From Arthrobacter sp. AQ5-06 (GTDB lineage Bacteria > Actinomycetota > Actinomycetes > Actinomycetales > Micrococcaceae), in assembly GCF_003287955.1 (NCBI RefSeq), contig NZ_QMKP01000008.1, forward strand, positions 124,001 to 188,000: 64,000 nt of DNA, written 5' to 3'. Shown in pieces: positions 19,716 through 28,725 of the stretch. The translations under genes and the position numbers were made by a program. The number at the start of each line of letters is the position of its first letter. Position 1 is the stretch's first letter. The notes below the pieces were generated by a model. That model ran no database searches and had not been told where the DNA came from. It saw only the letters and a program-made list of their open reading frames with translations.

Positions 19716-20942
19716 ATGACATTCCACACCCTCAACGAACTGATCGCTGAAGGTGTCCGCGGGCGGTACATTCTTGTCAGAAGTGACCTGAATGTGCCGC
19801 TCGACGGCTCTACCGTGACTGACGACGGCCGTATTAAGGCCTCTCTGCCAGTACTGGGAAAGCTCACGGACGCCGGTGCCCGCGTGCTGGTAACAGCCCA
19901 CCTCGGACGCCCGAAGGGCGCTCCGGAGGAAAAGTACTCCCTTCAGCCTGCCGTAGCGCGGCTCGCAGAACTTGCTGCCTTCAAGGTCTCACTCGCGCAG
20001 GACACTGTGGGCAGTTCCGCGAAGGAACTCGCTGCCTCGCTTCAGGACGGCGAAGTCCTCGTCCTGGAGAACGTGCGTTTCGACGCCCGGGAGACCAGCA
20101 AGGACGACGCCGAACGCGGCGCCTTCGCGGACGAACTGGTGGCCCTGTCAGGGGCCAACGGCGCCTACGTTGACGACGCCTTTGGTGCCGTACACCGCAA
20201 GCACGCCAGTGTCTACGACATCGCCACCCGGGTCCCGTCCTACCAGGGCGATCTCGTACACACCGAGGTGGAGGTGCTGCGGAAGCTGACGGCTGACACG
20301 CAGCGGCCCTACGTGGTGGTGCTCGGCGGCTCCAAGGTCTCCGACAAACTGGCGGTCATTGACAACCTCATCGGCAAAGCCGACACCATCTTGGTGGGCG
20401 GCGGCATGCTCTTCACGTTCCTGGCGGCAGAGGGCCACAGCGTGGCCGGCAGCCTCCTGGAAGACGACCAGATCCCGGTTGTCCAGGACTACCTGAAGCG
20501 GGCTGCCGGTGCCGGCACCGAATTCATCGTGCCCACCGACGTTGTGGTGGCCAGTAAGTTCGCGGCCGACGCAGACTACGAGACCGTCCCCGCGGACGGC
20601 ATCGAGGCCAGCAGCTTCGGCGCCCGGGGCATCGGCCTGGACATCGGACCGGACTCTGCAGCCGCCTTTGCGGACCGCATCAAGGGCGCCAAAACGGTGT
20701 TCTGGAACGGACCCATGGGCGTCTTTGAGTTCGAAGCATTCTCCGGAGGAACCCGCGCCGTGGCCCAGGCCCTGACTGAGGCCGACGCGTTCACCGTGGT
20801 AGGCGGCGGGGACTCCGCTGCCGCCGTGCGGACGCTCGGCTTCGCTGACGACCAGTTCGGGCACATTTCCACCGGCGGCGGCGCCAGCCTGGAATATCTC
20901 GAAGGCAAGGAACTCCCGGGACTCAGCGTCCTGGACCGATAG
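19716..20942 (+). CDS. pgk: phosphoglycerate kinase
   Basis: Glycolytic kinase making ATP from 1,3-bisphosphoglycerate; 408 aa. Substrate-binding [10 protein letters not shown] and TAHLGRPKG lie in the N-domain, and [17 protein letters not shown] and [17 protein letters not shown] in the nucleotide domain, ending in [10 protein letters not shown] frame extension to 19623 exists, but the family begins at MTFHTLNEL, and ATG 19716 is 10 bp after the gapA stop. A 36-bp perfect palindrome follows before tpiA. Confidence 0.98.
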   Translation: MTFHTLNELIAEGVRGRYILVRSDLNVPLDGSTVTDDGRIKASLPVLGKLTDAGARVLVTAHLGRPKGAPEEKYSLQPAVARLAELAAFKVSLAQDTVGSSAKELAASLQDGEVLVLENVRFDARETSKDDAERGAFADELVALSGANGAYVDDAFGAVHRKHASVYDIATRVPSYQGDLVHTEVEVLRKLTADTQRPYVVVLGGSKVSDKLAVIDNLIGKADTILVGGGMLFTFLAAEGHSVAGSLLEDDQIPVVQDYLKRAAGAGTEFIVPTDVVVASKFAADADYETVPADGIEASSFGARGIGLDIGPDSAAAFADRIKGAKTVFWNGPMGVFEFEAFSGGTRAVAQALTEADAFTVVGGGDSAAAVRTLGFADDQFGHISTGGGASLEYLEGKELPGLSVLDR

Positions 20943-20964
20943 GAACCTGGACTGCCAAGTCCTC

Positions 20965-21000
20965 CGGCCGGCAGGGTGCCCGCGGGCACCCTGCCGGCCG
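20965..21000 (+). repeat. 36-bp perfect palindrome between pgk and tpiA
   Basis: Positions 20965-20982 (starting CGGCCGGCAGGG) and 20983-21000 are exact reverse complements with no spacer. As RNA they fold to a very GC-rich hairpin with a minimal loop. No T-run follows; tpiA's GTG is 30 bp later. It could be an internal terminator/attenuator or an RNA-stability element. Confidence 0.9.
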
Positions 21001-21029
21001 CACACATATCAAGTACTTTTGGAGAACAC

Positions 21030-21845
21030 GTGACTACGTCAACGAACGGCGCTTTTGACCGCACGCCTCTCATTGCAGGCAACTGGAAGATGAACATGGA
21101 CCATGTCCAGGGCATCACCCTCCTGCAGAAACTGGCCTGGACCCTGTCCGACGCCAAGCACGACTACAGCCGGGTTGAGGTGGCAGTCTTCCCGCCATTC
21201 ACCGACCTCCGCGGCGTCCAGACCCTCGTCCAGGGCGATGAACTGGACATTGCCTACGGCGGCCAGGACCTCTCCCAGTTCGACTCGGGCGCTTACACCG
21301 GCGACACCTCCGGCCAGTTCCTGAACAAGCTGGGCTGCCGCTACGTCCTGGTGGGGCACAGTGAACGCCGCACCATCCACCAGGAATCCGACGAAGTGCT
21401 CAATGCCAAGGTCAAGGCAGCGTTCAAGCACGGTGTTACTCCGGTCCTTTGCGTTGGCGAGGGGCTGGAAATCCGACAGGCGGGCACCCATGTCGAGCAC
21501 ACCCTGACTCAGCTCCGGGCGAACGTCGCCGGGCTGACGGCCGAGCAGGCGGCAGAGCTTGTGGTGGCCTACGAGCCCGTCTGGGCCATCGGCACCGGTG
21601 AAGTGGCCGGGCCGGAGGACGCCCAGGAAATGTGCGCTGCCATCCGCGCGGAACTGGCCACCCTCTTCGGGGGCGATGTTGCGGCGAAGATCCGGCTGCT
21701 CTACGGCGGCTCGGTCAAGGCCAACAATGTCGCCACGATCCTGAAGGAACGCGACGTCGACGGCGTGTTGGTCGGCGGGGCCAGCCTCGATCCCGCGGAG
21801 TTTGCTAATATTGTCAGGTTCGAGAGTCACTTGGTGACGGACTAG
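21030..21845 (+). CDS. tpiA: triose-phosphate isomerase
   Basis: Interconverts dihydroxyacetone phosphate and glyceraldehyde-3-phosphate; 271 aa. The N-terminal LIAGNWKMN holds the catalytic Lys, VGHSERR the catalytic His, and [11 protein letters not shown] the catalytic Glu. [10 protein letters not shown] and [11 protein letters not shown] bind phosphate. The upstream in-frame codons (to 20976) lie within the palindrome and are not coding; GTG 21030 has GGAG at 21021. It is followed 51 bp later by secG. Confidence 0.97.
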   Translation: MTTSTNGAFDRTPLIAGNWKMNMDHVQGITLLQKLAWTLSDAKHDYSRVEVAVFPPFTDLRGVQTLVQGDELDIAYGGQDLSQFDSGAYTGDTSGQFLNKLGCRYVLVGHSERRTIHQESDEVLNAKVKAAFKHGVTPVLCVGEGLEIRQAGTHVEHTLTQLRANVAGLTAEQAAELVVAYEPVWAIGTGEVAGPEDAQEMCAAIRAELATLFGGDVAAKIRLLYGGSVKANNVATILKERDVDGVLVGGASLDPAEFANIVRFESHLVTD

Positions 21846-21896
21846 TCCGTCACTCAGCCCCAGGCTCCCGCAATTCCAATCTTCTGAAAGGCCGTC

Positions 21897-22154
21897 GTGG
21901 ACGTTCTTCATGTCATTCTGCAGATTCTCCTGGGCATCACCAGCCTTCTGCTGACCCTGCTTATCCTCCTTCACAAGGGACGGGGCGGCGGGCTGTCGGA
22001 CATGTTCGGCGGCGGTATGAGTTCCGGCCTCAGCTCCTCCGGCGTCGCCGAACGGAACCTGAACAGGTTCACCGTGATCCTGGGCGTTACCTGGGGCATC
22101 GTGATCATCGCCCTTGGCCTGCTCATGCGCTTCAGCGGCGCAGGGGACTCATAG
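21897..22154 (+). CDS. secG: preprotein translocase subunit SecG
   Basis: Small membrane subunit of the SecYEG translocon, 85 aa. It has two hydrophobic helices: LHVILQILLGITSLLLTLLI (~3-22) and FTVILGVTWGIVIIALGLLM (~57-76). They are joined by the Gly-rich HKGRGGGLSDMFGGGMSSGL loop typical of SecG. GTG start after GAAAGG. Placement after tpiA is the usual actinobacterial order. A strong hairpin with a T-run begins 52 bp after its stop. Confidence 0.95.
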   Translation: MDVLHVILQILLGITSLLLTLLILLHKGRGGGLSDMFGGGMSSGLSSSGVAERNLNRFTVILGVTWGIVIIALGLLMRFSGAGDS

Positions 22155-22205
22155 CCCCTGTAACTGATCGTCGCCCGGCACTGCCGCGATGAGGATCCCC
22201 GAACT

Positions 22206-22242
22206 AAACTGTGGCTGTTGGCTTCCAACAGCCACAGTTTTT
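22206..22242 (+). terminator. intrinsic terminator after secG, directly before rbpA
   Basis: AAACTGTGGCTGTTGG (22206-22221) pairs perfectly with CCAACAGCCACAGTTT (22225-22240) across a 3-nt loop, followed by T5 and then GTTT. This is a textbook intrinsic terminator. Its T-run ends only 11 nt before the rbpA Shine-Dalgarno sequence, so it may act as an rbpA leader attenuator. Confidence 0.9.
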
Positions 22243-22264
22243 GTTTGAGTAGCCAGGAGTCCCG

Positions 22265-22660
22265 ATGGTACATAGTGCGTCAGCGTTCCGCGGCACCCGG
22301 GTGGGTGTGACAGCAGGAGCCGGTCCCAAGAACCAATCAGAAGCTGCCTCGGGCGAAAGGGTGCCCCGCATCCGGTTTTCGTTTTGGTGCGCCAAGGGGC
22401 ATGAGACCCAGCTTGTCTTCCTGCGGCTGCCGGACGAGCAGATTCCCTCCGTCTGGGACTGCCGGCGTTGCGGGGCTCCGGCATCACGGGACGGCAAGGA
22501 AGCCGACCTGCCCGACCCGCTGGATGAAGGCTTCAAGAGCCACCTTGAATACGTTAAAGAACGGCGGTCCGACCAGGACGCCGAAGCAGTCCTGGCCGGA
22601 GCGCTGGAAAAACTACGCGCCTGTGGCGTCCTTCCGGACGAGCTGCTGCGGGACACGTGA
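22265..22660 (+). CDS. rbpA: RNA polymerase-binding protein RbpA
   Basis: Actinobacterial transcription factor that binds the principal sigma factor and RNA polymerase and stabilises the open complex; 131 aa. The N-terminal tail AFRGTRVGV and basic linker are followed by the zinc/barrel core (FWCAKGHETQL and WDCRRCGAPA) and the sigma-interacting helix GFKSHLEYVKERRSDQDAEAVL. AGGAG lies at 22254, 6 nt before ATG. The last 48 bp overlap the convergent pgl gene on the other strand. A terminator-like hairpin sits just upstream. Confidence 0.95.
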   Translation: MVHSASAFRGTRVGVTAGAGPKNQSEAASGERVPRIRFSFWCAKGHETQLVFLRLPDEQIPSVWDCRRCGAPASRDGKEADLPDPLDEGFKSHLEYVKERRSDQDAEAVLAGALEKLRACGVLPDELLRDT

Positions 22661-23431
22661 CGCTGCGTTTTCATCGATAAGCCACAGGGTGCGGGATGTT
22701 CCCCGCGGGCCTGCCGCCGGAACCTGCACCGGGTTGGCGCCCGCCAGGGCCAGGCCAACCGCGCCGGCCTTGTCCTCGCCGGCCACCACCATCCAGACCT
22801 CGGCCGCAGTATTAATGGCGGGAAGCGTGAGTGAGATGCGCTGGGGCGGCGGTTTGGGGGAATTGCGGACGCCCACTACTGTCCGCTCCTTCTCCCTGAT
22901 TCCGCCCTGCTCGGGGAAGAGCGAGGCCACGTGGGCGTCCGGGCCAACGCCCAGCAGCACAACGTCCAGCCGCGGCAGTACTCCCGGTTCGTCCGGACGG
23001 TCGTCGGACATGTCAGCGGCGTGTTCGGCCTGGGCTGCGTCCCGGAGCCTGCGCGCATAGTCCTCGGCGGCTTCCTCCGGCGTGTCGAAGTCATCCGAGG
23101 AGGCTGGCTGGTTGATCCTTGCGGGATCAACCGGAATGCTCGACAGGAGTGCATCAAAGGCCTGCCTCGTGTTCCGGTCGGGATTATCCGCACCAACAAA
23201 GCGTTCGTCACCCCACCAAAAATTCACCCTAGACCAGTCGACGGCCGGCGCCGCCGGAGAATCCGCAACCGCCTTCAGCGTTCCGATGCCTACTGTGCCG
23301 CCGGTCAGCACCACTGTGGCCTCACCGTGCTTGTCCTGCACATCCACCAGCTTGGTGATCAGGCGGGCCGCGATGGCGGCCATCAGGACGGACGAATCAG
23401 GATGGATGCTAACTCTTGGCTCAACGCTCAC
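22613..23431 (-). CDS. pgl: 6-phosphogluconolactonase
   Basis: Hydrolyses 6-phosphogluconolactone in the oxidative pentose-phosphate pathway; 272 aa. VLTGGTVGIGTL matches the N-terminal glycine motif, VNFWWGDERFVGAD the central motif, and VVLLGVGPDAHVASLFPE the active-site motif with the catalytic His. GTG 23431 lies inside the end of opcA (11-bp overlap), so it is coupled to opcA. Its 3' end runs 48 bp antisense into rbpA. It is the last gene of the tkt-tal-pgi-zwf-opcA-pgl group. Confidence 0.95.
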   Translation of the reverse strand: MSVEPRVSIHPDSSVLMAAIAARLITKLVDVQDKHGEATVVLTGGTVGIGTLKAVADSPAAPAVDWSRVNFWWGDERFVGADNPDRNTRQAFDALLSSIPVDPARINQPASSDDFDTPEEAAEDYARRLRDAAQAEHAADMSDDRPDEPGVLPRLDVVLLGVGPDAHVASLFPEQGGIREKERTVVGVRNSPKPPPQRISLTLPAINTAAEVWMVVAGEDKAGAVGLALAGANPVQVPAAGPRGTSRTLWLIDENAASRVPQQLVRKDATGA

Positions 23432-24362
23432 TGGGTCGGACGCTCCTTAGATTGGTACGTGGCAGTCCAATAGTAATCACTTCGCCGAACACTTCGTCGG
23501 GGTCGAGGCGGCGGAGTTCTTCGGCGAGGCAGTCCTTGAGGCTGCGGCGTGGCAGCGAGATGCGTTGGGCGGGCTGTCCGGGCTGGGTGAGTTCCGCGAC
23601 GGACAGTCCGGGGCGGAAGAGCTGCACGTCGCCGCTTTGACGGGTGAGACGGACACGGCGGATGCCCGTGCCCGCGGGATCCGCAACGATGGTCACGGGC
23701 GCGTCCAGGGCCAAGGTCAGCCAGGCGGCGAGCAGGATGGTGCTCGGGGAGTCGGAGGCGCCTTCGACTGCCACGGCGGTGACGGGGGAGGAGTCCACCT
23801 GGTCCAGGACTGCCGCGAGCTGGATCCGCCAGTTGGTGAGCCGGGTCCAGGCGAGGTCGGTGTCCCCGGCCTTGTAGGTGTTGCGGATGTTTTCGAGCGC
23901 CAGCTGGGGATCGGTTTCGTTGGCGGAATCGGTGATCCGGCGGTGCGCGATCCGGCCCACGGAGGTTTCGCAGGCGTTCTCCGGCGCTCCGTGCGGCCAC
24001 CAGGCCACGATCGGGGCGTCCGGCAGCAGCAGGGCCGCGACCAGGGATTCGCTTTCGTGGGCGAGCTCGCCGTAGCCGCGGAGCACGATGACCTCGGACG
24101 CGCCGGCGTCACCGCCCACCCGGATCTGCGCGTCAAGCCGGTTCGGGGCGGTGGCCCCGGCGTCGGCCAGGACGATGATCCGGCAAGGGTGTTCACGGCT
24201 GGCCTCGTTGGCCGCCTCGATCGCTTCTTCCTCGAGCCCGGACCGGGTGACCACCACGAGGGTCAGGACCCGGCCCAGGGCGATCACGCCGCCCTGCTCG
24301 CGCAGGGAGGTGATCTTCTTGGAAATCTTCGAGGTGGTGGTGTCCGGCAGGTCTACAATCAT
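23421..24362 (-). CDS. opcA: glucose-6-phosphate dehydrogenase assembly protein OpcA
   Basis: OpcA associates with and activates glucose-6-phosphate dehydrogenase; 313 aa. It starts MIVDLPDTTTSKISKKI, typical of actinobacterial OpcA, and contains EEAIEAANEASREHPCRIIVL and PIVAWWPHGAPE. The start ATG overlaps the zwf stop by 4 bp (ATGA), and its end overlaps pgl by 11 bp, giving tight translational coupling. No enzymatic motif is expected. Confidence 0.95.
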   Translation of the reverse strand: MIVDLPDTTTSKISKKITSLREQGGVIALGRVLTLVVVTRSGLEEEAIEAANEASREHPCRIIVLADAGATAPNRLDAQIRVGGDAGASEVIVLRGYGELAHESESLVAALLLPDAPIVAWWPHGAPENACETSVGRIAHRRITDSANETDPQLALENIRNTYKAGDTDLAWTRLTNWRIQLAAVLDQVDSSPVTAVAVEGASDSPSTILLAAWLTLALDAPVTIVADPAGTGIRRVRLTRQSGDVQLFRPGLSVAELTQPGQPAQRISLPRRSLKDCLAEELRRLDPDEVFGEVITIGLPRTNLRSVRPSER

Positions 24363-25930
24363 GGCCTTCTCCAGGTTCGTCCGTCGCGGGCCAGCAGTTC
24401 ATCGGCCGAGGCAGGGCCCCAGCTGCCGGGAGCGTAGGGCTCCGGCTGCTCTTTCAACCCGGCCCAGTAATCTTCAAAGGGGTCCAGGATCTTCCAGGAC
24501 AGCTCCACTTCGGCGTGCCGGGGGAACAGCGGCGGCTCGCCGAGGAGCACATCGAGGATGAGCCGCTCGTAGGCTTCGGGACTGGACTCGGTAAAGGAGT
24601 GCCCGTAGCCGAAGTCCATGGTCACGTCGCGGACTTCCATCTGTGTGCCCGGGACCTTCGAACCGAACCGGATGGTCGCGCCCTCATCGGGCTGGACCCG
24701 GATCACCACGGCGTTCTGGCCGAAGTCATCCTCGCCATGGTCACGGAACAGCAGGTTCGGGGCGCGCTTGAACACCACCGCAATTTCGGTCACCCGGCGG
24801 CCCAGGCGCTTGCCGGCGCGGAGGTAGAACGGCACACCGGCCCAGCGGCGGGTGTGGATGTCCACCCGGATCGCGGCAAACGTTTCCGTCGTCGAATCGG
24901 CCGGGATACCGTCTTCCTCCAGGTAGCCCTGGACCTGTTCCCCGCCCTGCCAGCCGCCGGCGAATTGCCCGCGGGCCGAGTGGGTGGACAGGTCCTCCGG
25001 CAGCTTGACCGCGGCCAGGACCTTTTCCTTCTCCGCACGCAGGTCATCGGCGTTGAAGGAAATGGGCTCCTCCATCGCGGTTAGCGCCAGCAACTGCAGC
25101 AGGTGGTTCTGGATGACGTCCCGTGCCGCGCCCACACCGTCGTAGTACCCGGCGCGGCCGCCCGTGCCGATGTCCTCGGCCATGGTGATCTGGACGTGGT
25201 CCACATAGTTCGCGTTCCACAACGGCTCGAACAACTGGTTCGCGAAACGCAACGCCAGGATGTTCTGGACCGTTTCCTTGCCCAGGTAGTGGTCGATCCG
25301 GAACACCGCATCCGGCGGGAACACCGACTCCACAATGTCGTTCAGCTGCCGGGCCGACTCCAGGTCATGCCCGAACGGCTTCTCGATCACCACCCGCCGC
25401 CACTTCTCGCCCTCAGCCTGCGCGAGGCCATGCTTGGACAGCTGGCGGCAGACCTGCTCAAAGGCCTTCGGCGGGATCGACAGGTAGAACGCGTGATTCC
25501 CACGCGTTCCGCGCTGCTCATCCAGCTCAGCGATCGTGTCACCCAACCGCTCAAAGGCATCATCGTCGTCGAACTCGCCCTGGACGAAGCGGATACCCTC
25601 AGCGAGCTGGTTCCACACCGCCTCATCAAACGGCGTCCGCGAGTACGCCTTCACCGAGGCCTTCACCTCGGCGGCGAACTCCTCGTGCTCCCACGGACGG
25701 CGGCCGAAACCCACCAGCGCGAAACTCGGCGGCAACAGGCCCCGGTTCGCGAGGTCGTACACGGCCGGCATGAGCTTCTTACGGGCAAGGTCACCGGTCA
25801 CTCCGAAGAGCACCAACGAGGACGGACCGGCGATCCGATTGAGGCGACGGTCACGGGGATCCCGGAGCGGATTACGCCCTGATCTTCCGGAACGCGCCGC
25901 GGAATTCCTGCCGTTTTCAGTTTCTGGCAT
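24359..25930 (-). CDS. zwf: glucose-6-phosphate 1-dehydrogenase
   Basis: First oxidative step of the pentose-phosphate pathway, producing NADPH; 523 aa, the usual length. The nucleotide-binding motif LVLFGVTGDLARKKLMPAVY is near residue 40, and the active site RIDHYLGKETVQN contains the catalytic His. VIEKPFGHDLESA is also diagnostic. The ~30-residue N-terminal lead (RNSAARSGRSGRNPLRD) is basic and variable. It sits between pgi (15 bp upstream) and opcA (4-bp overlap). Confidence 0.97.
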   Translation of the reverse strand: MPETENGRNSAARSGRSGRNPLRDPRDRRLNRIAGPSSLVLFGVTGDLARKKLMPAVYDLANRGLLPPSFALVGFGRRPWEHEEFAAEVKASVKAYSRTPFDEAVWNQLAEGIRFVQGEFDDDDAFERLGDTIAELDEQRGTRGNHAFYLSIPPKAFEQVCRQLSKHGLAQAEGEKWRRVVIEKPFGHDLESARQLNDIVESVFPPDAVFRIDHYLGKETVQNILALRFANQLFEPLWNANYVDHVQITMAEDIGTGGRAGYYDGVGAARDVIQNHLLQLLALTAMEEPISFNADDLRAEKEKVLAAVKLPEDLSTHSARGQFAGGWQGGEQVQGYLEEDGIPADSTTETFAAIRVDIHTRRWAGVPFYLRAGKRLGRRVTEIAVVFKRAPNLLFRDHGEDDFGQNAVVIRVQPDEGATIRFGSKVPGTQMEVRDVTMDFGYGHSFTESSPEAYERLILDVLLGEPPLFPRHAEVELSWKILDPFEDYWAGLKEQPEPYAPGSWGPASADELLARDGRTWRRP

Positions 25931-25945
25931 GTTTGCTGTTGAGCC

Positions 25946-27580
25946 TTAGTTTTCGGTGACGGAAGCTGACCGGGCGGCAAATGCTGCAATGATCTCCTGC
26001 AGCTGTGCAACTCCGGCGGCGCGGTCGGTCAGGTGCAGTCGCAGGACGGGGCGGCCATGGCCGGCGAGGACCTGGGCATCGCCCGCGGCCTGGGCGGAAA
26101 TCAGTTCCCCGAACGTGAACGGACGGTCCGGAATGGCCAGGTCTTCCGCAGGCGCGGCCGTGACCTGGAGAAAAACTCCGATGGCGGGTCCGCCCTTGTG
26201 GAACTGACCGGTGGAGTGCAGGAACCGCGGCCCCCAGCCGAACGTGACGGGGCGGTCGCTGGCGTCGGCGAGTTGGTCGCGGATGCCTTCCAGCTCTGCG
26301 AAGGCCAGCCGGTCAAGGTAGGCCTGGACACTGAGGTAGCTGTCGTCGTCGAGCGTTCCCAGGAGGGCACCGACGGCTTCCTCCGCAGTGGCCGCACCAC
26401 GGAGCCAGTCCCCGCCGCGGACTTCGACGGCGCCGTCCACGAAGGCGGCAGGGGTCGGTTCGGGCTGGGCGTCCAGCAGGCCGCGGGCGGCAACCTTGGC
26501 TGCCTCCACGTCCGGCTGGTCAAACGGGTTGATGCCCAGCAGGCGCCCGGCCACGGCGGTGGCGAACTCCCACACCATCATCTGAGTGGCCAGGCCACCC
26601 GCGATGGCTACCTCGTTGTCACCGAGTTCGACGTCGGCATCGGCAGCTACCAGCCGCACCACCAGGACGTCAGCGGCGCCGGAGGTGACCTCCGGCGACG
26701 TGGGTCCGGCCACCACCGGCAGGACGCCGGTGCCGAGCTTGCCGGTGGATTCGGCGATGAGCTGTTCGGCCCAGTCGGCGAAGCCCACAATGCCGGAGCC
26801 GTCCTCGGCGATGACAATCTTGTTGCGCAGCGGATTGGTTCCGCCAAGGGCCGTTCCGAGGGCCAGCCCAATGTTCTCGGCGGCGTCCTCGTTCAGGATC
26901 TCGGCGGCTTCCTCAGCCTCATCCAGGAAAGCCTGGATGTCCACACCGGCCAGGCCCGAAGGGACCAGCCCGAACGCGGTGAGAGCTGAGTAGCGGCCGC
27001 CCACGTTGGGATCGGCGTTGAAGACGGCGCGGTAGCCGGCCTCACGCGAGGCTTTATCCAGCGGGGAACCGGGATCCGTGACAATGATGATCCGGCTCTT
27101 CGCATCGATGCCGGCCTGCGTGAAGGCGTGCTCGAAGATCCGGCGCTGGGAGTCGGTCTCCAGGGTTGAACCGGACTTGGACGAAACCACAATCGCGGTT
27201 TCGGCCAGCCGGTCCGCGAGGGCAGCACGGACCTGGTCGGGGTCGGTGCTGTCCAGCACTGTCAGCTCGACACCCGCGGTGCCGGCGATGACCTCGGGAG
27301 CCAGTGAAGATCCGCCCATGCCGCAAAGCACGAAGCGGGTCACGCCGTCAGCCTTGAGGGCATCACGGAGTTCGAGGATGCCGGCCACGAGGGCCTGTGA
27401 GACGGTGGCCGCCTCAACCCAACCGAGGCGGACAGCGGACTCGGACTCGGCGTCGGGACCCCACAGGGTGTGGTCCTTGGCGAAGATCCGCGTGGCAATG
27501 CGGTCCGCCACGAGGGCGGGCAGGTGCTGCTCGAGCGCCTGCTGCGCGGCACCGGTGGCGTCGTAGCTGAGAGTGCTCAT
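25946..27580 (-). CDS. pgi: glucose-6-phosphate isomerase
   Basis: Interconverts glucose-6-phosphate and fructose-6-phosphate; 544 aa. The sugar-phosphate (SIS) elements are FVLCGMGGSSLAPEVI, VVSSKSGSTLETDSQRRIF and TDPGSPLDK, with VGGRYSALTAFGLVP following. Sequence features fit the bacterial type often seen in Actinobacteria inside pentose-phosphate operons rather than the E. coli type. It lies 6 bp after tal and 15 bp before zwf, so it links glycolysis with this operon. Confidence 0.95.
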   Translation of the reverse strand: MSTLSYDATGAAQQALEQHLPALVADRIATRIFAKDHTLWGPDAESESAVRLGWVEAATVSQALVAGILELRDALKADGVTRFVLCGMGGSSLAPEVIAGTAGVELTVLDSTDPDQVRAALADRLAETAIVVSSKSGSTLETDSQRRIFEHAFTQAGIDAKSRIIIVTDPGSPLDKASREAGYRAVFNADPNVGGRYSALTAFGLVPSGLAGVDIQAFLDEAEEAAEILNEDAAENIGLALGTALGGTNPLRNKIVIAEDGSGIVGFADWAEQLIAESTGKLGTGVLPVVAGPTSPEVTSGAADVLVVRLVAADADVELGDNEVAIAGGLATQMMVWEFATAVAGRLLGINPFDQPDVEAAKVAARGLLDAQPEPTPAAFVDGAVEVRGGDWLRGAATAEEAVGALLGTLDDDSYLSVQAYLDRLAFAELEGIRDQLADASDRPVTFGWGPRFLHSTGQFHKGGPAIGVFLQVTAAPAEDLAIPDRPFTFGELISAQAAGDAQVLAGHGRPVLRLHLTDRAAGVAQLQEIIAAFAARSASVTEN

Positions 27581-27586
27581 AGTGGG

Positions 27587-28702
27587 TTAGGAAGCCTTCC
27601 GTGCAGCGGAAAGGGCACCTTCGACGTCGCCCAGAAGTTCCTTCCAGCTGGCCACGAACTTGTCCAGGCCCTCTGATTCGAGGAGTGCGACAACCTCGTT
27701 GTAGGAGATGCCCAGCGCGTCCAGTGCGTCCAGCGTCGCGTTGGCCTCCGCGTAGGTGCCGGAGACGGTGTCACCGGTGACGACGCCGTGGTCGAACGTG
27801 GCGTCCAGGGTCTTCTCCGGCATGGTGTTCACTACGCCGGGGGCTGCCAGTTCGGTGACGTACAGGGTGTCGGGGTAGGCCGGGTCCTTGACGCCGGTGG
27901 AGGCCCACAGCGGGCGCTGGGCGAGTGCGCCGGCCTCAGCCAGCAGTGCCCAGCGCTCGGTAGCGAAGAGTTCCTCGTAGACCTGGTATGCCAGGCGTGC
28001 GTTGGCCACGCCTGCCTTGCCCTTGAGTGCCTTGGCCTCGTCAGTACCGATGGCGTCGAGGCGCTTGTCGATTTCGGAGTCCACGCGGGACACGAAGAAC
28101 GAAGCGACCGAGTGGATCTTGGACAGGTCGTGGCCGTTATCCTTGGCCTGCTCCAGGCCGGACTGGAAAGCGTTGATGACCGCGCGGTAGCGCTCGAGCG
28201 AGAAGATCAGGGTCACGTTGACGCTGATGCCCTCGGCCAGGGTGGCGGTGATGGCTTCCAGGCCTTCAAGGGTTGCCGGGATCTTGATGTGGACGTTGTC
28301 CTTGTTGACCTTCTTGTACAGGTGCTTGGCTTCGGCAATGGTGCCGGCGGTGTCCCAGGCGAGGCGCGGGTCTACTTCGATGGACACGCGGCCGTCGACA
28401 CCCTTGGTGGCTGCTGCCACGGGTGCGAAGAGGTCGCAGGCGTCAGCGACGTCGGTGGTGGTGATTTCAAAAATGGTGTCTTCGACGCTGGCGCCGGCAG
28501 CCGCCTGCGCGGCGATGGTGGCGTCGTAGTCCGTGCCGGCCGTGATGGCGGCGTGGAAGATGGACGGGTTGGTGGTGACACCAACAACGTTCTTCTCTTC
28601 GATGAGCTTGCGCAGGGTACCGGTGTCGAGGCGGCTGCGGGAAAGGTCATCGAGCCAGATGGATACTCCGGCGTCGGAGAGCTGCTGTGTAGGGGTAGTC
28701 AT
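27587..28702 (-). CDS. tal: transaldolase
   Basis: Non-oxidative pentose-phosphate enzyme transferring a dihydroxyacetone unit; 371 aa. The N-terminus is [34 protein letters not shown] is the family signature, and [15 protein letters not shown] contains the Schiff-base Lys. AGGAG in the leader is 8 nt from ATG 28702 but only 2 nt from ATG 28708, so 28702 is chosen. Longer frames run back into tkt and are not coding. It lies 23 bp after the tkt stop. Confidence 0.96.
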   Translation of the reverse strand: MTTPTQQLSDAGVSIWLDDLSRSRLDTGTLRKLIEEKNVVGVTTNPSIFHAAITAGTDYDATIAAQAAAGASVEDTIFEITTTDVADACDLFAPVAAATKGVDGRVSIEVDPRLAWDTAGTIAEAKHLYKKVNKDNVHIKIPATLEGLEAITATLAEGISVNVTLIFSLERYRAVINAFQSGLEQAKDNGHDLSKIHSVASFFVSRVDSEIDKRLDAIGTDEAKALKGKAGVANARLAYQVYEELFATERWALLAEAGALAQRPLWASTGVKDPAYPDTLYVTELAAPGVVNTMPEKTLDATFDHGVVTGDTVSGTYAEANATLDALDALGISYNEVVALLESEGLDKFVASWKELLGDVEGALSAARKAS

Positions 28703-28725
28703 GGTCATATCTCCTAAATTCTGGT

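Noticed and set aside
20976..21029. N-terminal extension of triose-phosphate isomerase
   Set aside because: The extra 18 codons lie in the palindrome; GTG 21030 has a Shine-Dalgarno sequence and gives the family N-terminus.
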